A stretch of DNA of 64,000 nucleotides from Pseudoflavitalea sp. G-6-1-2 (GTDB lineage Bacteria > Bacteroidota > Bacteroidia > Chitinophagales > Chitinophagaceae). The position numbers and the translations under genes are program-made. The stretch lies in assembly GCF_012927185.1 (NCBI RefSeq), contig NZ_JABBGB010000003.1, positions 1,550,001 to 1,614,000 on the forward strand, read 5' to 3'. The number at the start of each line of letters is the position of its first letter. The stretch's first letter is position 1. The notes beneath the pieces were generated by a model. It saw nothing but the letters and a program-made list of their open reading frames with translations. It was not told where the DNA came from and did no database searches. This document shows, one piece after another, positions 35,156 through 44,312 of the stretch.

Positions 35156-35812
35156 ATGAGAACCTACGAAGATTCATACAGGCATAAAGGACTAAGAAAG
35201 CAGTTAGTAGATCTGCTGAAGCAGAAAGGCATTACAGACGAACGTGTGCTGGCGGCCATTAATAATATCCCCCGCCATTTTTTCCTCGATTCAGCGTTTG
35301 ATAAGGTTGCGTATGAAGACAGGGCATTTCCCATTGAAGCAGACCAGACCATTTCACAACCTTACACAGTAGCGTATCAGTCGCAGCTGCTCGATGTGCG
35401 CTCCTTTGAAAAAGTACTGGAGATCGGAACTGGAAGCAGTTACCAGAGCATGGTACTCGCTGAAATGCAGGCGCAGGTTTTTACCATCGAGCGCCAGAAG
35501 AAATTATTCGATGTAGGTAAGAAGTTCGAACTGAGAAAGAAATACCTCAACATCAAATACTTTTATGGAGATGGCTTTGAAGGATTGCCCACTTACGGGC
35601 CATTCGATAAGATCATCATTACAGCCGCCGCTCCATTTATCCCTCCCAAACTGATAGAACAACTGAAACCCGGTGGCAAGATGGTGATTCCCGTAGGGGC
35701 AGGCGACGTGCAGCAGATGCTGAGACTCACTAAAATGCCTGATGGCACTATTCAGCGCGAGCAGTTCGAGAATTTCTCTTTCGTGCCTATGCTGGATGGA
35801 AAGAACGCTTAA
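35156..35812 (+). CDS. pcm: Protein-L-isoaspartate O-methyltransferase
   Basis: Encodes 218 residues from the ATG at 35156 (MRTYEDSYRHKGLRKQLVD); the frame continues upstream without family similarity. Family features are RVLAAINNIPRHFFLD, IEADQTISQPYTVAYQ and the SAM-binding motif VLEIGTGSSYQSMVLAEM, then DKIIITAAAP and IPVGAGDVQQMLRLTK. The usual G-T-G-S-G-Y-Q reads G-T-G-S-S-Y-Q here. The enzyme methylates isoaspartyl residues to start repair of aged proteins in the cytoplasm. A DUF2520 gene follows 17 bases later, suggesting an operon. Confidence 0.93.
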   Translation: MRTYEDSYRHKGLRKQLVDLLKQKGITDERVLAAINNIPRHFFLDSAFDKVAYEDRAFPIEADQTISQPYTVAYQSQLLDVRSFEKVLEIGTGSSYQSMVLAEMQAQVFTIERQKKLFDVGKKFELRKKYLNIKYFYGDGFEGLPTYGPFDKIIITAAAPFIPPKLIEQLKPGGKMVIPVGAGDVQQMLRLTKMPDGTIQREQFENFSFVPMLDGKNA

Positions 35813-35829
35813 CAGCACCCAATTATACA

Positions 35830-36594
35830 ATGAGACTGGTAATTATCGGAACAGGTAATGTAGCCACGGTACTGAGCCATGCTGCGCAGCAGGCCGGTCA
35901 TGATATTGTACAGGTTTACGGTCGTGATGCAGCAAAAGCTGCATCGCTGGCCGCCAGCCGGAATGCGTTGCCCGTGCACAATATAGCAGAGATCAGCAGT
36001 GATGCAGATCTGTATCTGATCGCAGTATCCGATGGGGCAGTGGCTGCCGTAGCCGCTGAGCTTAATCTGGGTAATAAACTGGTAGTGCATACCGCCGGAT
36101 CTGTATCGAAAGATGTACTGAAAGTTTGCTCCACTAATTACGGTGTGCTGTATCCTTTACAGAGCCTGCGTGCCGAGATGCCCGGAGTACCTGATATTCC
36201 ATTGCTTATCGATGCCAATACGGGCGATGATCTGGCGCTGTTGCAACAAATTGCAGGTAGCATCTCTTCGCAGGTGCAGATAGCAGGCGACGAACAAAGA
36301 TTGCAACTGCATGTGGCCGCAGTGATCGTGAGCAATTTCACCAATCATCTGTATGCACTGGCCGAACAATACTGCCAGCAAAGCGGACTGGATTTTCGCA
36401 TGCTGCAACCGCTCATCAGCGAAGTGGCTGATCGCATCAAACACGGATCTCCCAAAGACTTGCAAACAGGCCCTGCCATCCGGAATGATCACACTACTAT
36501 CAGCAGACATTTGCAGCTACTAAGAGATTTTCCGCAACTCAACTATCTCTATGAAGAATTGAGCAACAGTATTTGGCTCATGTATAATAAATAA
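35830..36594 (+). CDS. Rossmann-fold DUF2520 dehydrogenase-like protein
   Basis: Encodes 254 residues. The N-terminal NAD(P)-binding motif MRLVIIGTGNVATVLSHA is followed by LYLIAVSDGAVAAVA and VVHTAGSVSKDVLK, then a helical DUF2520 domain with HVAAVIVSNFTNHLYALAEQ and RNDHTTISRHLQLL. The layout resembles ProC/short 6-phosphogluconate-dehydrogenase-type oxidoreductases, but the substrate is unknown. It follows pcm by 17 bases and converges with the LytTR gene ending at 36602. Confidence 0.9.
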   Translation: MRLVIIGTGNVATVLSHAAQQAGHDIVQVYGRDAAKAASLAASRNALPVHNIAEISSDADLYLIAVSDGAVAAVAAELNLGNKLVVHTAGSVSKDVLKVCSTNYGVLYPLQSLRAEMPGVPDIPLLIDANTGDDLALLQQIAGSISSQVQIAGDEQRLQLHVAAVIVSNFTNHLYALAEQYCQQSGLDFRMLQPLISEVADRIKHGSPKDLQTGPAIRNDHTTISRHLQLLRDFPQLNYLYEELSNSIWLMYNK

Positions 36595-36601
36595 TTCTGG
36601 C

Positions 36602-37339
36602 TCAGAACTGCCTGTAATGCTGACTGAGAAAGCTGTTGAACGCATCCTTGTACGATTCGCCGATCGGGATATCCTTACCGGCTATCTGCACCCAGCTCTT
36701 CTCGATGCTGTCGATATGCCCCAATGCAATAATGTAAGATTTGTGTATCCTGAAGAAAGCATAAGGTTGCAGCTGATCTTCAAACTTCTTCAGATTCTGC
36801 AACACCATCATTTTCCCTTTCAGTGTATGAAGTGTAACATAATTGCCCGATCCTTCGATGTACTGAATTTCGGAGATCTTTACGCGTAGCGTTTTGTAAT
36901 CCGTTCTCACAAATATGAAATCGTCGCTGTGTGGCGATAGCCGTTTTGTTTCTTCTCCCGAAATGTCCGGTGCCGATCCGTGCAGAATGCTTCTCGCTTT
37001 TACTATCGCCCGCTCGAAACGCGCAAAGGAGAACGGTTTCAGCAGATAGTCGATCACATCCAGCTCATATCCCTGCAATGCAAAATCGGGATAGGCCGTT
37101 GTGAGAATGATCTTTGTACTCTCCGGTAAATGCTGCGCCAGCGCCAGGCCATTCATCCTCGTCATCTGAATATCGAGGAATACCAGATGTATGGCCGATC
37201 TGGATGCCTTGATATACTGCAATGCCTTCGTAGGATCAGTAAAGGATTGCAGCAATTCCAGATCTGCAATGCGGTTTACGAATTCTTTGATGATGCCGAG
37301 TGCATTGGGCTCGTCGTCAATTGCTATGCATTTTACCAT
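36602..37339 (-). CDS. LytTR-family response regulator
   Basis: Encodes 245 residues. The receiver has VKCIAIDDEPNALGIIKEF and the phospho-acceptor Asp in IHLVFLDIQMTRMNGLALA, then IILTTAYPDFALQGYELD and DYLLKPFSFARF. The LytTR domain has DFIFVRTDYKTLRVKISEI, YIEGSGNYVTLHT and FFRIHKSYIIALGHI. It overlaps the end of its kinase gene by 23 bases. The divergent SusC operon starting at 38622 is the likely target, by position. Confidence 0.94.
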   Translation of the reverse strand: MVKCIAIDDEPNALGIIKEFVNRIADLELLQSFTDPTKALQYIKASRSAIHLVFLDIQMTRMNGLALAQHLPESTKIILTTAYPDFALQGYELDVIDYLLKPFSFARFERAIVKARSILHGSAPDISGEETKRLSPHSDDFIFVRTDYKTLRVKISEIQYIEGSGNYVTLHTLKGKMMVLQNLKKFEDQLQPYAFFRIHKSYIIALGHIDSIEKSWVQIAGKDIPIGESYKDAFNSFLSQHYRQF

Positions 37340-38438
37340 GGTTCAGGTTGAGTTGAAGCGTTGCTGTAAATCGATCGTTCTCTGTTGTGAATGCTAACCG
37401 GTATGCATCAGGATATAACAACGACAATCGTCTTTCCAGATTGGTGATGCCTATGCCACTGCTGCTGTCCTTTGAAATATTGACGGGGATATGATTGGTT
37501 ACCTGATAATGCAATTGCCCTTTCTGCAGATCCAGCTGAATGGATACCGGCGTTTCTTCCGTTCCCGGCTCTCCATGTTTGAAGGCATTCTCCACAAAAG
37601 TGATCAGCAGCAGGGGAGGTATCTGCAACTTGCTGATCTGTTCATCGATATTGCGCTGCTGCAGCACCACTTCATCGGGAAACCTGAATTTATGCAGCTG
37701 AATAAACTGTTGCAGGTGCTCCAACTCTTTATCCAATCCCACCCATTCTTCTTTTTCGTTCAGCACATAGCGCAGCAGATTCGACAATTGCAGCAATGCA
37801 TCCGGTGTTGTATCGCTTTTGATCAGCGCCAGGTAGTAAATATCATTGATGGTATTGAACAGAAAATGCGGGTTGAGCTGATAACGAAGCAAAGCCAGTT
37901 CACTTTGCAGTTTCTCTTTTTCGAGGATCCTTGCACGCCTGTCTTTTACGAACCAGTCTTTTGCATAGGCATACCCAATGCCGAATAGAAAGAAAACGAA
38001 AATGTTGAACATGGCCCGCACATCTGAGCCCTCAGCCTGACTTATTATTGCAGCGGGTTGCGCCACATTTGCGCCAGGTTGTTGGGGTGCATCCGCTTTT
38101 TTACGGAAACCGAATATGCTGCTGTTATCCATCTGCCAATCCTGCAAGCGGAACTGCAATTGTCCCATCGTTACCGATAACACAAGCAACACACCTGCCA
38201 GCCACCAGTATCTCTGTTTGCTGATAAAATAAGGGAAGAGCCAGAAGGCGCCCAGATAAAAAGCAACAAAACCAGTGGTATTCACAAAGAGCTGCTTGTA
38301 GTAGGCGAACCTGTATTCCTTCATCACAAATCCACTATTCGAAAGATAGTAGAAGATGAACCAGAGTACATGGAACACCAACAGAAAGAACAGGAAGTGC
38401 AAAACCCTCCGCAGCAGTGGTTTCAGTATTGATAGCAT
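37317..38438 (-). CDS. LytS/YehU-type sensor histidine kinase
   Basis: Encodes 373 residues. Four hydrophobic segments (VLHFLFFLLVFHVLWFIFYY, NTTGFVAFYLGAFWLFPYF, WWLAGVLLVLSVTM, MFNIFVFFLFGIGYAYA) precede the kinase domain. The phospho-accepting His lies in LALLRYQLNPHFLFNTINDI, and the ATPase N box in PPLLLITFVENAFKHG, ending SSGIGITNLERRLSLLY. A polar loop with poly-Ala/Gln (about 115-145) lies between helices three and four. It pairs with the overlapping LytTR regulator and is divergent from the SusC operon. Confidence 0.93.
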   Translation of the reverse strand: MLSILKPLLRRVLHFLFFLLVFHVLWFIFYYLSNSGFVMKEYRFAYYKQLFVNTTGFVAFYLGAFWLFPYFISKQRYWWLAGVLLVLSVTMGQLQFRLQDWQMDNSSIFGFRKKADAPQQPGANVAQPAAIISQAEGSDVRAMFNIFVFFLFGIGYAYAKDWFVKDRRARILEKEKLQSELALLRYQLNPHFLFNTINDIYYLALIKSDTTPDALLQLSNLLRYVLNEKEEWVGLDKELEHLQQFIQLHKFRFPDEVVLQQRNIDEQISKLQIPPLLLITFVENAFKHGEPGTEETPVSIQLDLQKGQLHYQVTNHIPVNISKDSSSGIGITNLERRLSLLYPDAYRLAFTTENDRFTATLQLNLNHGKMHSN

Positions 38439-38621
38439 CGTACTAAGATATAGATTCAGCCTGTATTTTAAGCGCTATTTCCAGTGCTTTTGTAATGTGT
38501 ATCGAATCCCGGTTTTCACCATTTTATTTCGCCGGTTCATGTAGAGTTTCCGATGCAGGTCCCCTTTTTTTCTAATTCTGTGAAGTTCGCAATTCCACCA
38601 AACTAACCAACTAACTAAATT

Positions 38622-41600
38622 ATGAGAACAACCATGGTCTTATTGTGCTGTGCACTGCTGCCTGCAGTGGGGCAGGCGCAAACACCCATCAGAACCCAAC
38701 CTGCCAGAACCGAACCTCAGCCCGATACACTGTTGGCTGCAAAAATTACGAAGCTGAGCGAAGTAGTGGTGGTAGGATATGGAACTACTGACCGAAAAAA
38801 ATTAACAGGATCTGTGTCTACACTCAAACCAAATCCAACCGGAGCACCGCCACTCACGGTTGAACAAATGATGATCGGCCGCATGGCCGGTGTACAGATC
38901 ACTCCTTCATCAGGTGTGCCCGGAAGCGCTGTAGCCATCACCATCCGCGGTCTCAGCACGCTGAGCAACAACGGCAATGCGCCGCTGGTGGTGGTAGACG
39001 GCATTCCTATCTATGGCATCGGACAGGAATCCAACAACGTAAATTACAATCCCGGTTCTACTCCCGGATTCGCTTTCGGCGGCACTTCCGTGGTATCAGG
39101 CTACACACAGGGAAGCAATTTTGAGAAGAATCCGCTGGCAAGCATCAATCCAGACGACATTGAATCCATTGAAGTATTGAAAGATGCCTATGCCACCGCT
39201 ATCTACGGATCACGCGGAGCCGCAGGTGTAATTCTCATCACCACCAAAAAAGGGAAGGTTGGCAAAACGCAGATCAATGCACAGGTATCCACTTCCATCA
39301 GCAAACCCTTTGCTGTGCACGATGTAATGACTGGTGATGAATACGCCGATTTCTACAATGCATATTACAAAGCTGTAAATCCCAATGCACCGAAAGTGTT
39401 CCCCAAAGGCATCAATACGAATTGGGTGGATGCCATTACCAGAAAGGCTACCGGCGTATCCGCCAATGTGAATATGAGCGGAGGTACTGACAAGAACAGC
39501 TATTACCTCAGTGCGGGCTACGATAAAATGCCTTCCTGCATCATCAACAACAATTATGAAAGATACCAGGGAAAAGTAAGTGCAGATCAGCAACTGGGAA
39601 GCTACCTCAAAGTAGGTGCAAACATTGCCGTGTCTCATGCAAAGAACAGCGGGGCCGGGGCACAGGCCTTGTATCGCGAAGCCGTTCTGCGCGCACCCAA
39701 TCTCCCGATTTACAATGCCGACGGTACTTATGCCTGGGGTAATGGCGCCAATCCTACCGGCCCAACTGAAGACCTGAACCCCGTTGCCAAAGCACGCAAA
39801 AACCAGAATTACTCCACCGACAGCAGAGTGCTCGGACTGGCATTTGCAGAACTCAAACTCTTTCCATGGCTCGTGGCCCGTTCCGAGATCGGTACCGATA
39901 TGGTCAACAGCCGCAGCTACAGCAGAGAAGCAAGCCGCCCGCATCAGCTTACCGGCCTAGCTTCCGAAACCAGTACGCAAAACAGAAAATGGGTGACCAA
40001 CAATACGCTCACTGTAAATAAAACGTTGGGTGGCGTGCATACAATAAATGCTGTACTGGGACAAAGTTTTGAATCGTCCGTAGAAAATACTTCCAGTGTA
40101 ACCGGACAAGGATTTCTGAGCGACGATATCCTCAGCATCTCCGCTGCATCAGACCGCAGAGTTATCACAGCCTTTGAGAAAAAAACAGCGCTGGTCTCTT
40201 ATTTCGGAAGACTGAACTATCAGTACATGAATAAATATCTCGCAGGTGTTACCTATCGTCAGGATGGGTCTTCGAGGTTTTCAAAGAACCGACGGTATGT
40301 TGGCTTTCCATCCTTCTCACTCGGATGGGTGCCGAGCGAAGAGAAATTCATGAAGAACCTCACTTTCATCGATCAGCTGAAATTCAGGGGCAGCGTGGGT
40401 TTCACCGGAACCGACGGTGGGGCAGGATACTACGGCAATCAGGGGCAATACAAACTGGCCACCTACAGCGCCACCTATGGCAATATGCAAACCATCAGTG
40501 TGAGCCAGCCAGCCAATCCAAACCTCAAATGGGAGCGCACCAATACGTTTGATGTAGGGATGGATCTTTCGCTCTTCAACAATCGCCTGAGCATCACTGC
40601 CGATTATTACAATCGTAAAACAACCGATGCGATTCTTACTTCTGCGGTTCCTTCATTCATGGGCTTCACCATTCAGCAACAGAATCTGGCAGACCTGAAC
40701 AATCGGGGATGGGAGATTAGCATCACCAGCACCAATATCGAACACAGAGATTTCAAATGGAGCAGCACCGTGAACATCTCCCGCAACAAGAACATCATCA
40801 AAAAGCTGCATAAGATCGATCCTAACAGTCTTGCTGCAACTATCGAAAGCAATGGAGGCAATTTCTGGTTGCCTGGTTATTCCGCTTCTGAGTTCTTCAT
40901 GTACCAGTGGGCTGGTGTAGACCCCAAAACCGGCCAACCACAGTGGACCGACAATACCGGAAAGCAGCTGGACAAACCAATCCGGGAAGTATATCCCAAC
41001 GAACCCGATGAGCACCGCAAAGCCATGGGAGATGCTATGCCCAGTGTATACGGGGGCTTCGGCAACAATATCATTTATAAGAATTTTGAACTGGATGTGT
41101 TCTTCAGTTTTGCTGCAGGTCACAAAATGTACAACGGTGCAAATGCAGCGCTGTACAGCTATACAAGCGGATCGTTCTCCGGAGATGATGTGAACAATCT
41201 TTCAAGGGATCTGCTGAATTACTGGAAACAAACAGGAGACAATACCGGAGTTCCGATGCTGGTGAACAACAGCAATTCCGCCGGATCATTTTTCAGTAAA
41301 TACGATTACACGGTAGGCCGCAATATCAGCCGCTTTCTTGAAGATGCTTCTTTCATCAAGCTGCGCAATATCACATTGGCTTACAATCTCAGCAAAGGAT
41401 GGATGCAAAGAATGGGACTCGGCAGCATCACGCATGCGCGACTGTTTGTGCAGGCTGAAAATGTTTTCGTGATCACGGGATACAGTGGCATCGATCCTGA
41501 AGTGAGTGCATACGGATCATCGGGACTCAAAGCCGGATTCGACGAACTCACTTTGCCTAACCCCAGAATTTTCAGGTTCGGATTGAAACTAGGTCTCTAA
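38622..41600 (+). CDS. SusC/RagA TonB-dependent receptor, short N-terminus
   Basis: Encodes 992 residues. After a signal peptide (MRTTMVLLCCALLPAVGQAQ) a short proline-rich stretch leads directly to the TonB box SEVVVVGYGTTDRKK at 46-60. The plug has VTIRGLST-like sequence, LVVVDGIPIYGIG, SINPDDIESIEVLKDAYA and AIYGSRGAAGVILITTKKG, and the barrel ends in FRFGLKLGL. The carboxypeptidase-regulatory-like domain that usually precedes the plug in SusC is missing, and there is no STN domain. Regulation must therefore come from elsewhere, most likely the divergent LytS/LytTR pair. It is the first gene of a SusC-SusD-TlpA-TlpA-SRPBCC operon. Confidence 0.93.
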   Translation: MRTTMVLLCCALLPAVGQAQTPIRTQPARTEPQPDTLLAAKITKLSEVVVVGYGTTDRKKLTGSVSTLKPNPTGAPPLTVEQMMIGRMAGVQITPSSGVPGSAVAITIRGLSTLSNNGNAPLVVVDGIPIYGIGQESNNVNYNPGSTPGFAFGGTSVVSGYTQGSNFEKNPLASINPDDIESIEVLKDAYATAIYGSRGAAGVILITTKKGKVGKTQINAQVSTSISKPFAVHDVMTGDEYADFYNAYYKAVNPNAPKVFPKGINTNWVDAITRKATGVSANVNMSGGTDKNSYYLSAGYDKMPSCIINNNYERYQGKVSADQQLGSYLKVGANIAVSHAKNSGAGAQALYREAVLRAPNLPIYNADGTYAWGNGANPTGPTEDLNPVAKARKNQNYSTDSRVLGLAFAELKLFPWLVARSEIGTDMVNSRSYSREASRPHQLTGLASETSTQNRKWVTNNTLTVNKTLGGVHTINAVLGQSFESSVENTSSVTGQGFLSDDILSISAASDRRVITAFEKKTALVSYFGRLNYQYMNKYLAGVTYRQDGSSRFSKNRRYVGFPSFSLGWVPSEEKFMKNLTFIDQLKFRGSVGFTGTDGGAGYYGNQGQYKLATYSATYGNMQTISVSQPANPNLKWERTNTFDVGMDLSLFNNRLSITADYYNRKTTDAILTSAVPSFMGFTIQQQNLADLNNRGWEISITSTNIEHRDFKWSSTVNISRNKNIIKKLHKIDPNSLAATIESNGGNFWLPGYSASEFFMYQWAGVDPKTGQPQWTDNTGKQLDKPIREVYPNEPDEHRKAMGDAMPSVYGGFGNNIIYKNFELDVFFSFAAGHKMYNGANAALYSYTSGSFSGDDVNNLSRDLLNYWKQTGDNTGVPMLVNNSNSAGSFFSKYDYTVGRNISRFLEDASFIKLRNITLAYNLSKGWMQRMGLGSITHARLFVQAENVFVITGYSGIDPEVSAYGSSGLKAGFDELTLPNPRIFRFGLKLGL

Positions 41601-41617
41601 CCCTAAAAACAGCTATT

Positions 41618-43027
41618 ATGTTCGCAAAATATATTCCTCTTGCATTGATCACAGCAGCGTTGTTCTCCATCACAGCCTGCGATAAAAAACTCGATCTCGC
41701 TCCCGAAGATACCATGACGGAACGCGCAGCCCTCACTAATCAGACAACGGCAGAAGCCGCGCTGGGCGATGCTTACATCAAACTCTACGAAGCCTGCAAA
41801 GCAGATGCATACGTAATGGGAGATTTCTCCACGGGTCTGTTGTCTAACTTCGCGGGAGAGAACAATCCGTATTACACAGGAGCCATCGATCCGCGTGATC
41901 CGAACTATAATCCTTTCTGGGAGAAGAATTACATCGCCATCAATCTGGCGAATGTGCTGATAGAAAAATTAGGCAGCATCGGCACATTCGATGCACAGCT
42001 GAAGAAGCAATACATCGCAGAAGCGAAATTCATCAGGGCTTACTGTTACAGCAATCTCATCAGACTGTATGGAGATGGCGCACTCGAAGCACAGCCTTCC
42101 AACATGGGCGTACCACTTCGTTTGCAGGGCTATGATGGCTATGATGGTTCTCAGAACATACCCCGCAGTACCAATGCAGAAGTGTTCGAGCAGATCTTCA
42201 AAGACATCGATGCTGCCATTCCCGATCTCAAAGCAAAGTTCGACGACCCAGTATCTACACGTTCCAGAGCAACCAAAGGAACTGCAAACGCGCTGGGAGC
42301 GAGGGTTTCGATGTATGCAAGGAATAATGATAAAGCCATCGCCTACAGCACGCAGGTGCTTACCAACACGCAATATGCGCTGGCTGGAAGCATACTCGAT
42401 GTGTTTCCGAATAACACCTCTGCTCCGGCGAAAATAAATATCACCATACCGGAACTGATCATGTCGTTTCCTGTGAGCTGGAACAACAATCCCTACGATA
42501 ATCATGGCATTTATTTTTATGATGGTTTCACATTCCTGTCTGATGCTTTCATTGCATCATATGCTTCGAAGGATATACGTGCCACGGAATTGCTCACAAC
42601 CGGCGCGCCATGGTCTGTGCATCTCACGCCGATGAAATTCAGCCATCCTCAAAACCGCGATAACCTCACCGCCATCAGACTGGCAGAAATACTGCTCACG
42701 AAAGCCGAAGCGCTCACCAATAAAAATGGCGTGAATCAGGAAGCCATCGATGCATTGAACGCTATACATCAGCGCGCATTTGCACCCGCCGACAAACCTG
42801 CATTGTATACTGCGGCTGATTTCGCAGACAAACAACAACTGCTGAATGCCATCCTGCGCGAACGCAGATGGGAGCTGGCGGGCGAAGGATTCGACCGCTT
42901 CGATTTTATCCGTACCGGCAGAAAACCCAATGCTGTTTTACCAGCCAACAGGTATGTATTGCCCGTGCCTTACAACGAAACAGCCATTACAGGTGGAGTG
43001 ATCAAACAAAACCCCGGATACAACTAA
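41618..43027 (+). CDS. SusD/RagB-family surface lipoprotein
   Basis: Encodes 469 residues. A lipoprotein signal ends at ITACDKKLDLAPED, with the lipidated Cys near residue 21. RagB/SusD features are YIAEAKFIRAYCYSNLIRLY, GVPLRLQGYD, TKGTANALGARVSMYARN, NLTAIRLAEILLTKAEA and AILRERRWELAGEGFDRFD. The C-terminus ends with the typical KQNPGYN. It starts 17 bases after susC and should cap that receptor at the cell surface. The ligand is unknown. Confidence 0.93.
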   Translation: MFAKYIPLALITAALFSITACDKKLDLAPEDTMTERAALTNQTTAEAALGDAYIKLYEACKADAYVMGDFSTGLLSNFAGENNPYYTGAIDPRDPNYNPFWEKNYIAINLANVLIEKLGSIGTFDAQLKKQYIAEAKFIRAYCYSNLIRLYGDGALEAQPSNMGVPLRLQGYDGYDGSQNIPRSTNAEVFEQIFKDIDAAIPDLKAKFDDPVSTRSRATKGTANALGARVSMYARNNDKAIAYSTQVLTNTQYALAGSILDVFPNNTSAPAKINITIPELIMSFPVSWNNNPYDNHGIYFYDGFTFLSDAFIASYASKDIRATELLTTGAPWSVHLTPMKFSHPQNRDNLTAIRLAEILLTKAEALTNKNGVNQEAIDALNAIHQRAFAPADKPALYTAADFADKQQLLNAILRERRWELAGEGFDRFDFIRTGRKPNAVLPANRYVLPVPYNETAITGGVIKQNPGYN

Positions 43028-43067
43028 ATGGATGTCATATACCCATCATATCAACAATTGAAATACA

Positions 43068-44291
43068 ATGAAAATTCAGAAGTTAAGTTTTAGTGCAAAG
43101 CCCTGGCTCTTATCACTGGCAGTGATGGCCGCGCTGCCGGCAGCAGCACAGAAAAAAGCAGCAGGTCCCAAAAAATGGGTAACACTGAGTGGAAAGATCC
43201 AGTTCCAATGGCCCGAAGAAGAATGCAAACGCTTAGGCTATGATCTCAACAAAGTGTACATCGGGAAAGGATACGGATACGAATACAAAGCATTCGACTC
43301 CGTAAAAGTGAAGCCCGACGGAACTTACAGCATTAAGATCGATGCCACCGTGCCTACGATCTACCGTGTAGACCTTCTTAAATATGAGAACCAGGTAGAA
43401 TTCTTTACCGATGCAGATGCCGAGATCAACGACAGAGGCTATGATACAGCGGCCATCAAGATCAAGAATCCTCCTTATGTCTTCATCAAGAGCAACTCTC
43501 TGAACAATCGCATCATCAATATGGTGAACCATATCACCTGGTGCGGCTATCAGGAAAGCATCTTCGTGTACAACGAGGACTATTTTGCAAAACGCCACAA
43601 GGCTATCGATTCCACCTGGTCGAATTATCTGAATGAGCAGGATCGCCTCAATAAGTTCAATGATATCGAGCGCAAGCGCATGCAGCTGATCATCGACAAC
43701 TATGCCGATCAGCCTGCGGTAATCGCCGCGCTGCAACGTACCAACTGGTCGAAGGATGCAGACAAAACCCTCGCGATACTCGATAAGCTTTCTGCGAAAT
43801 ATCCCTGGTTCAAAGATGCACGTCAGATGAAAGACGACGTGAAAACCTATATCGTTCGCACAAAGATGCTGGAGAACGGCAAACCCGCGCCCGGATTCAC
43901 TTATCCCGATCACAACGGCAACAACGTTTCACTGGCATCCTACAAGGGCAAGTATGTGCTGATCGATTTCTGGGCCAGCTGGTGCGGTCCGTGCAGACAA
44001 GCCATTCCGAAAGTGAAGGAACTCTATGCCCAATACAAAAACAAGGGATTTGAAGTGCTGGGTGTATCCATCGATCACGATAAAAAAGCATGGCTGAAAG
44101 CGGTGGACGAAGAAGCAGTAGCCTGGAAGCAGGTGCTCACACCCGATATCCGTAAAACACAGACTGAGTATATGTTCAGTGGCGTTCCTACATTGTATCT
44201 GATCGACGGAGAAGGAAAGATCGTAGACAAATTCCTTGGATATACAGATGAGGCAGAGGCCAGCATCAAAGCCATCCTCAACAGATTATAA
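43068..44291 (+). CDS. TlpA-family thioredoxin-like protein
   Basis: Encodes 407 residues with a signal peptide ending at LPAAAQ. An N-terminal DUF4369-like domain (KWVTLSGKIQFQWPEEE, then DSVKVKPDGTYSIKID) and a helical middle precede a C-terminal thioredoxin fold with YVLIDFWASWCGPCRQAIPK and SGVPTLYLIDGEGK. It is a full-length paralogue of the 27675 protein and shares a 41-base identical DNA stretch with it over the CxxC region. It is the third gene of the SusC operon, 40 bases after susD. SusC operons that carry TlpA genes may import sulfur- or disulfide-containing or peptide ligands, but this is inference. Confidence 0.9.
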   Translation: MKIQKLSFSAKPWLLSLAVMAALPAAAQKKAAGPKKWVTLSGKIQFQWPEEECKRLGYDLNKVYIGKGYGYEYKAFDSVKVKPDGTYSIKIDATVPTIYRVDLLKYENQVEFFTDADAEINDRGYDTAAIKIKNPPYVFIKSNSLNNRIINMVNHITWCGYQESIFVYNEDYFAKRHKAIDSTWSNYLNEQDRLNKFNDIERKRMQLIIDNYADQPAVIAALQRTNWSKDADKTLAILDKLSAKYPWFKDARQMKDDVKTYIVRTKMLENGKPAPGFTYPDHNGNNVSLASYKGKYVLIDFWASWCGPCRQAIPKVKELYAQYKNKGFEVLGVSIDHDKKAWLKAVDEEAVAWKQVLTPDIRKTQTEYMFSGVPTLYLIDGEGKIVDKFLGYTDEAEASIKAILNRL

Positions 44292-44312
44292 CATTTGAAA
44301 AACAACAGATCC

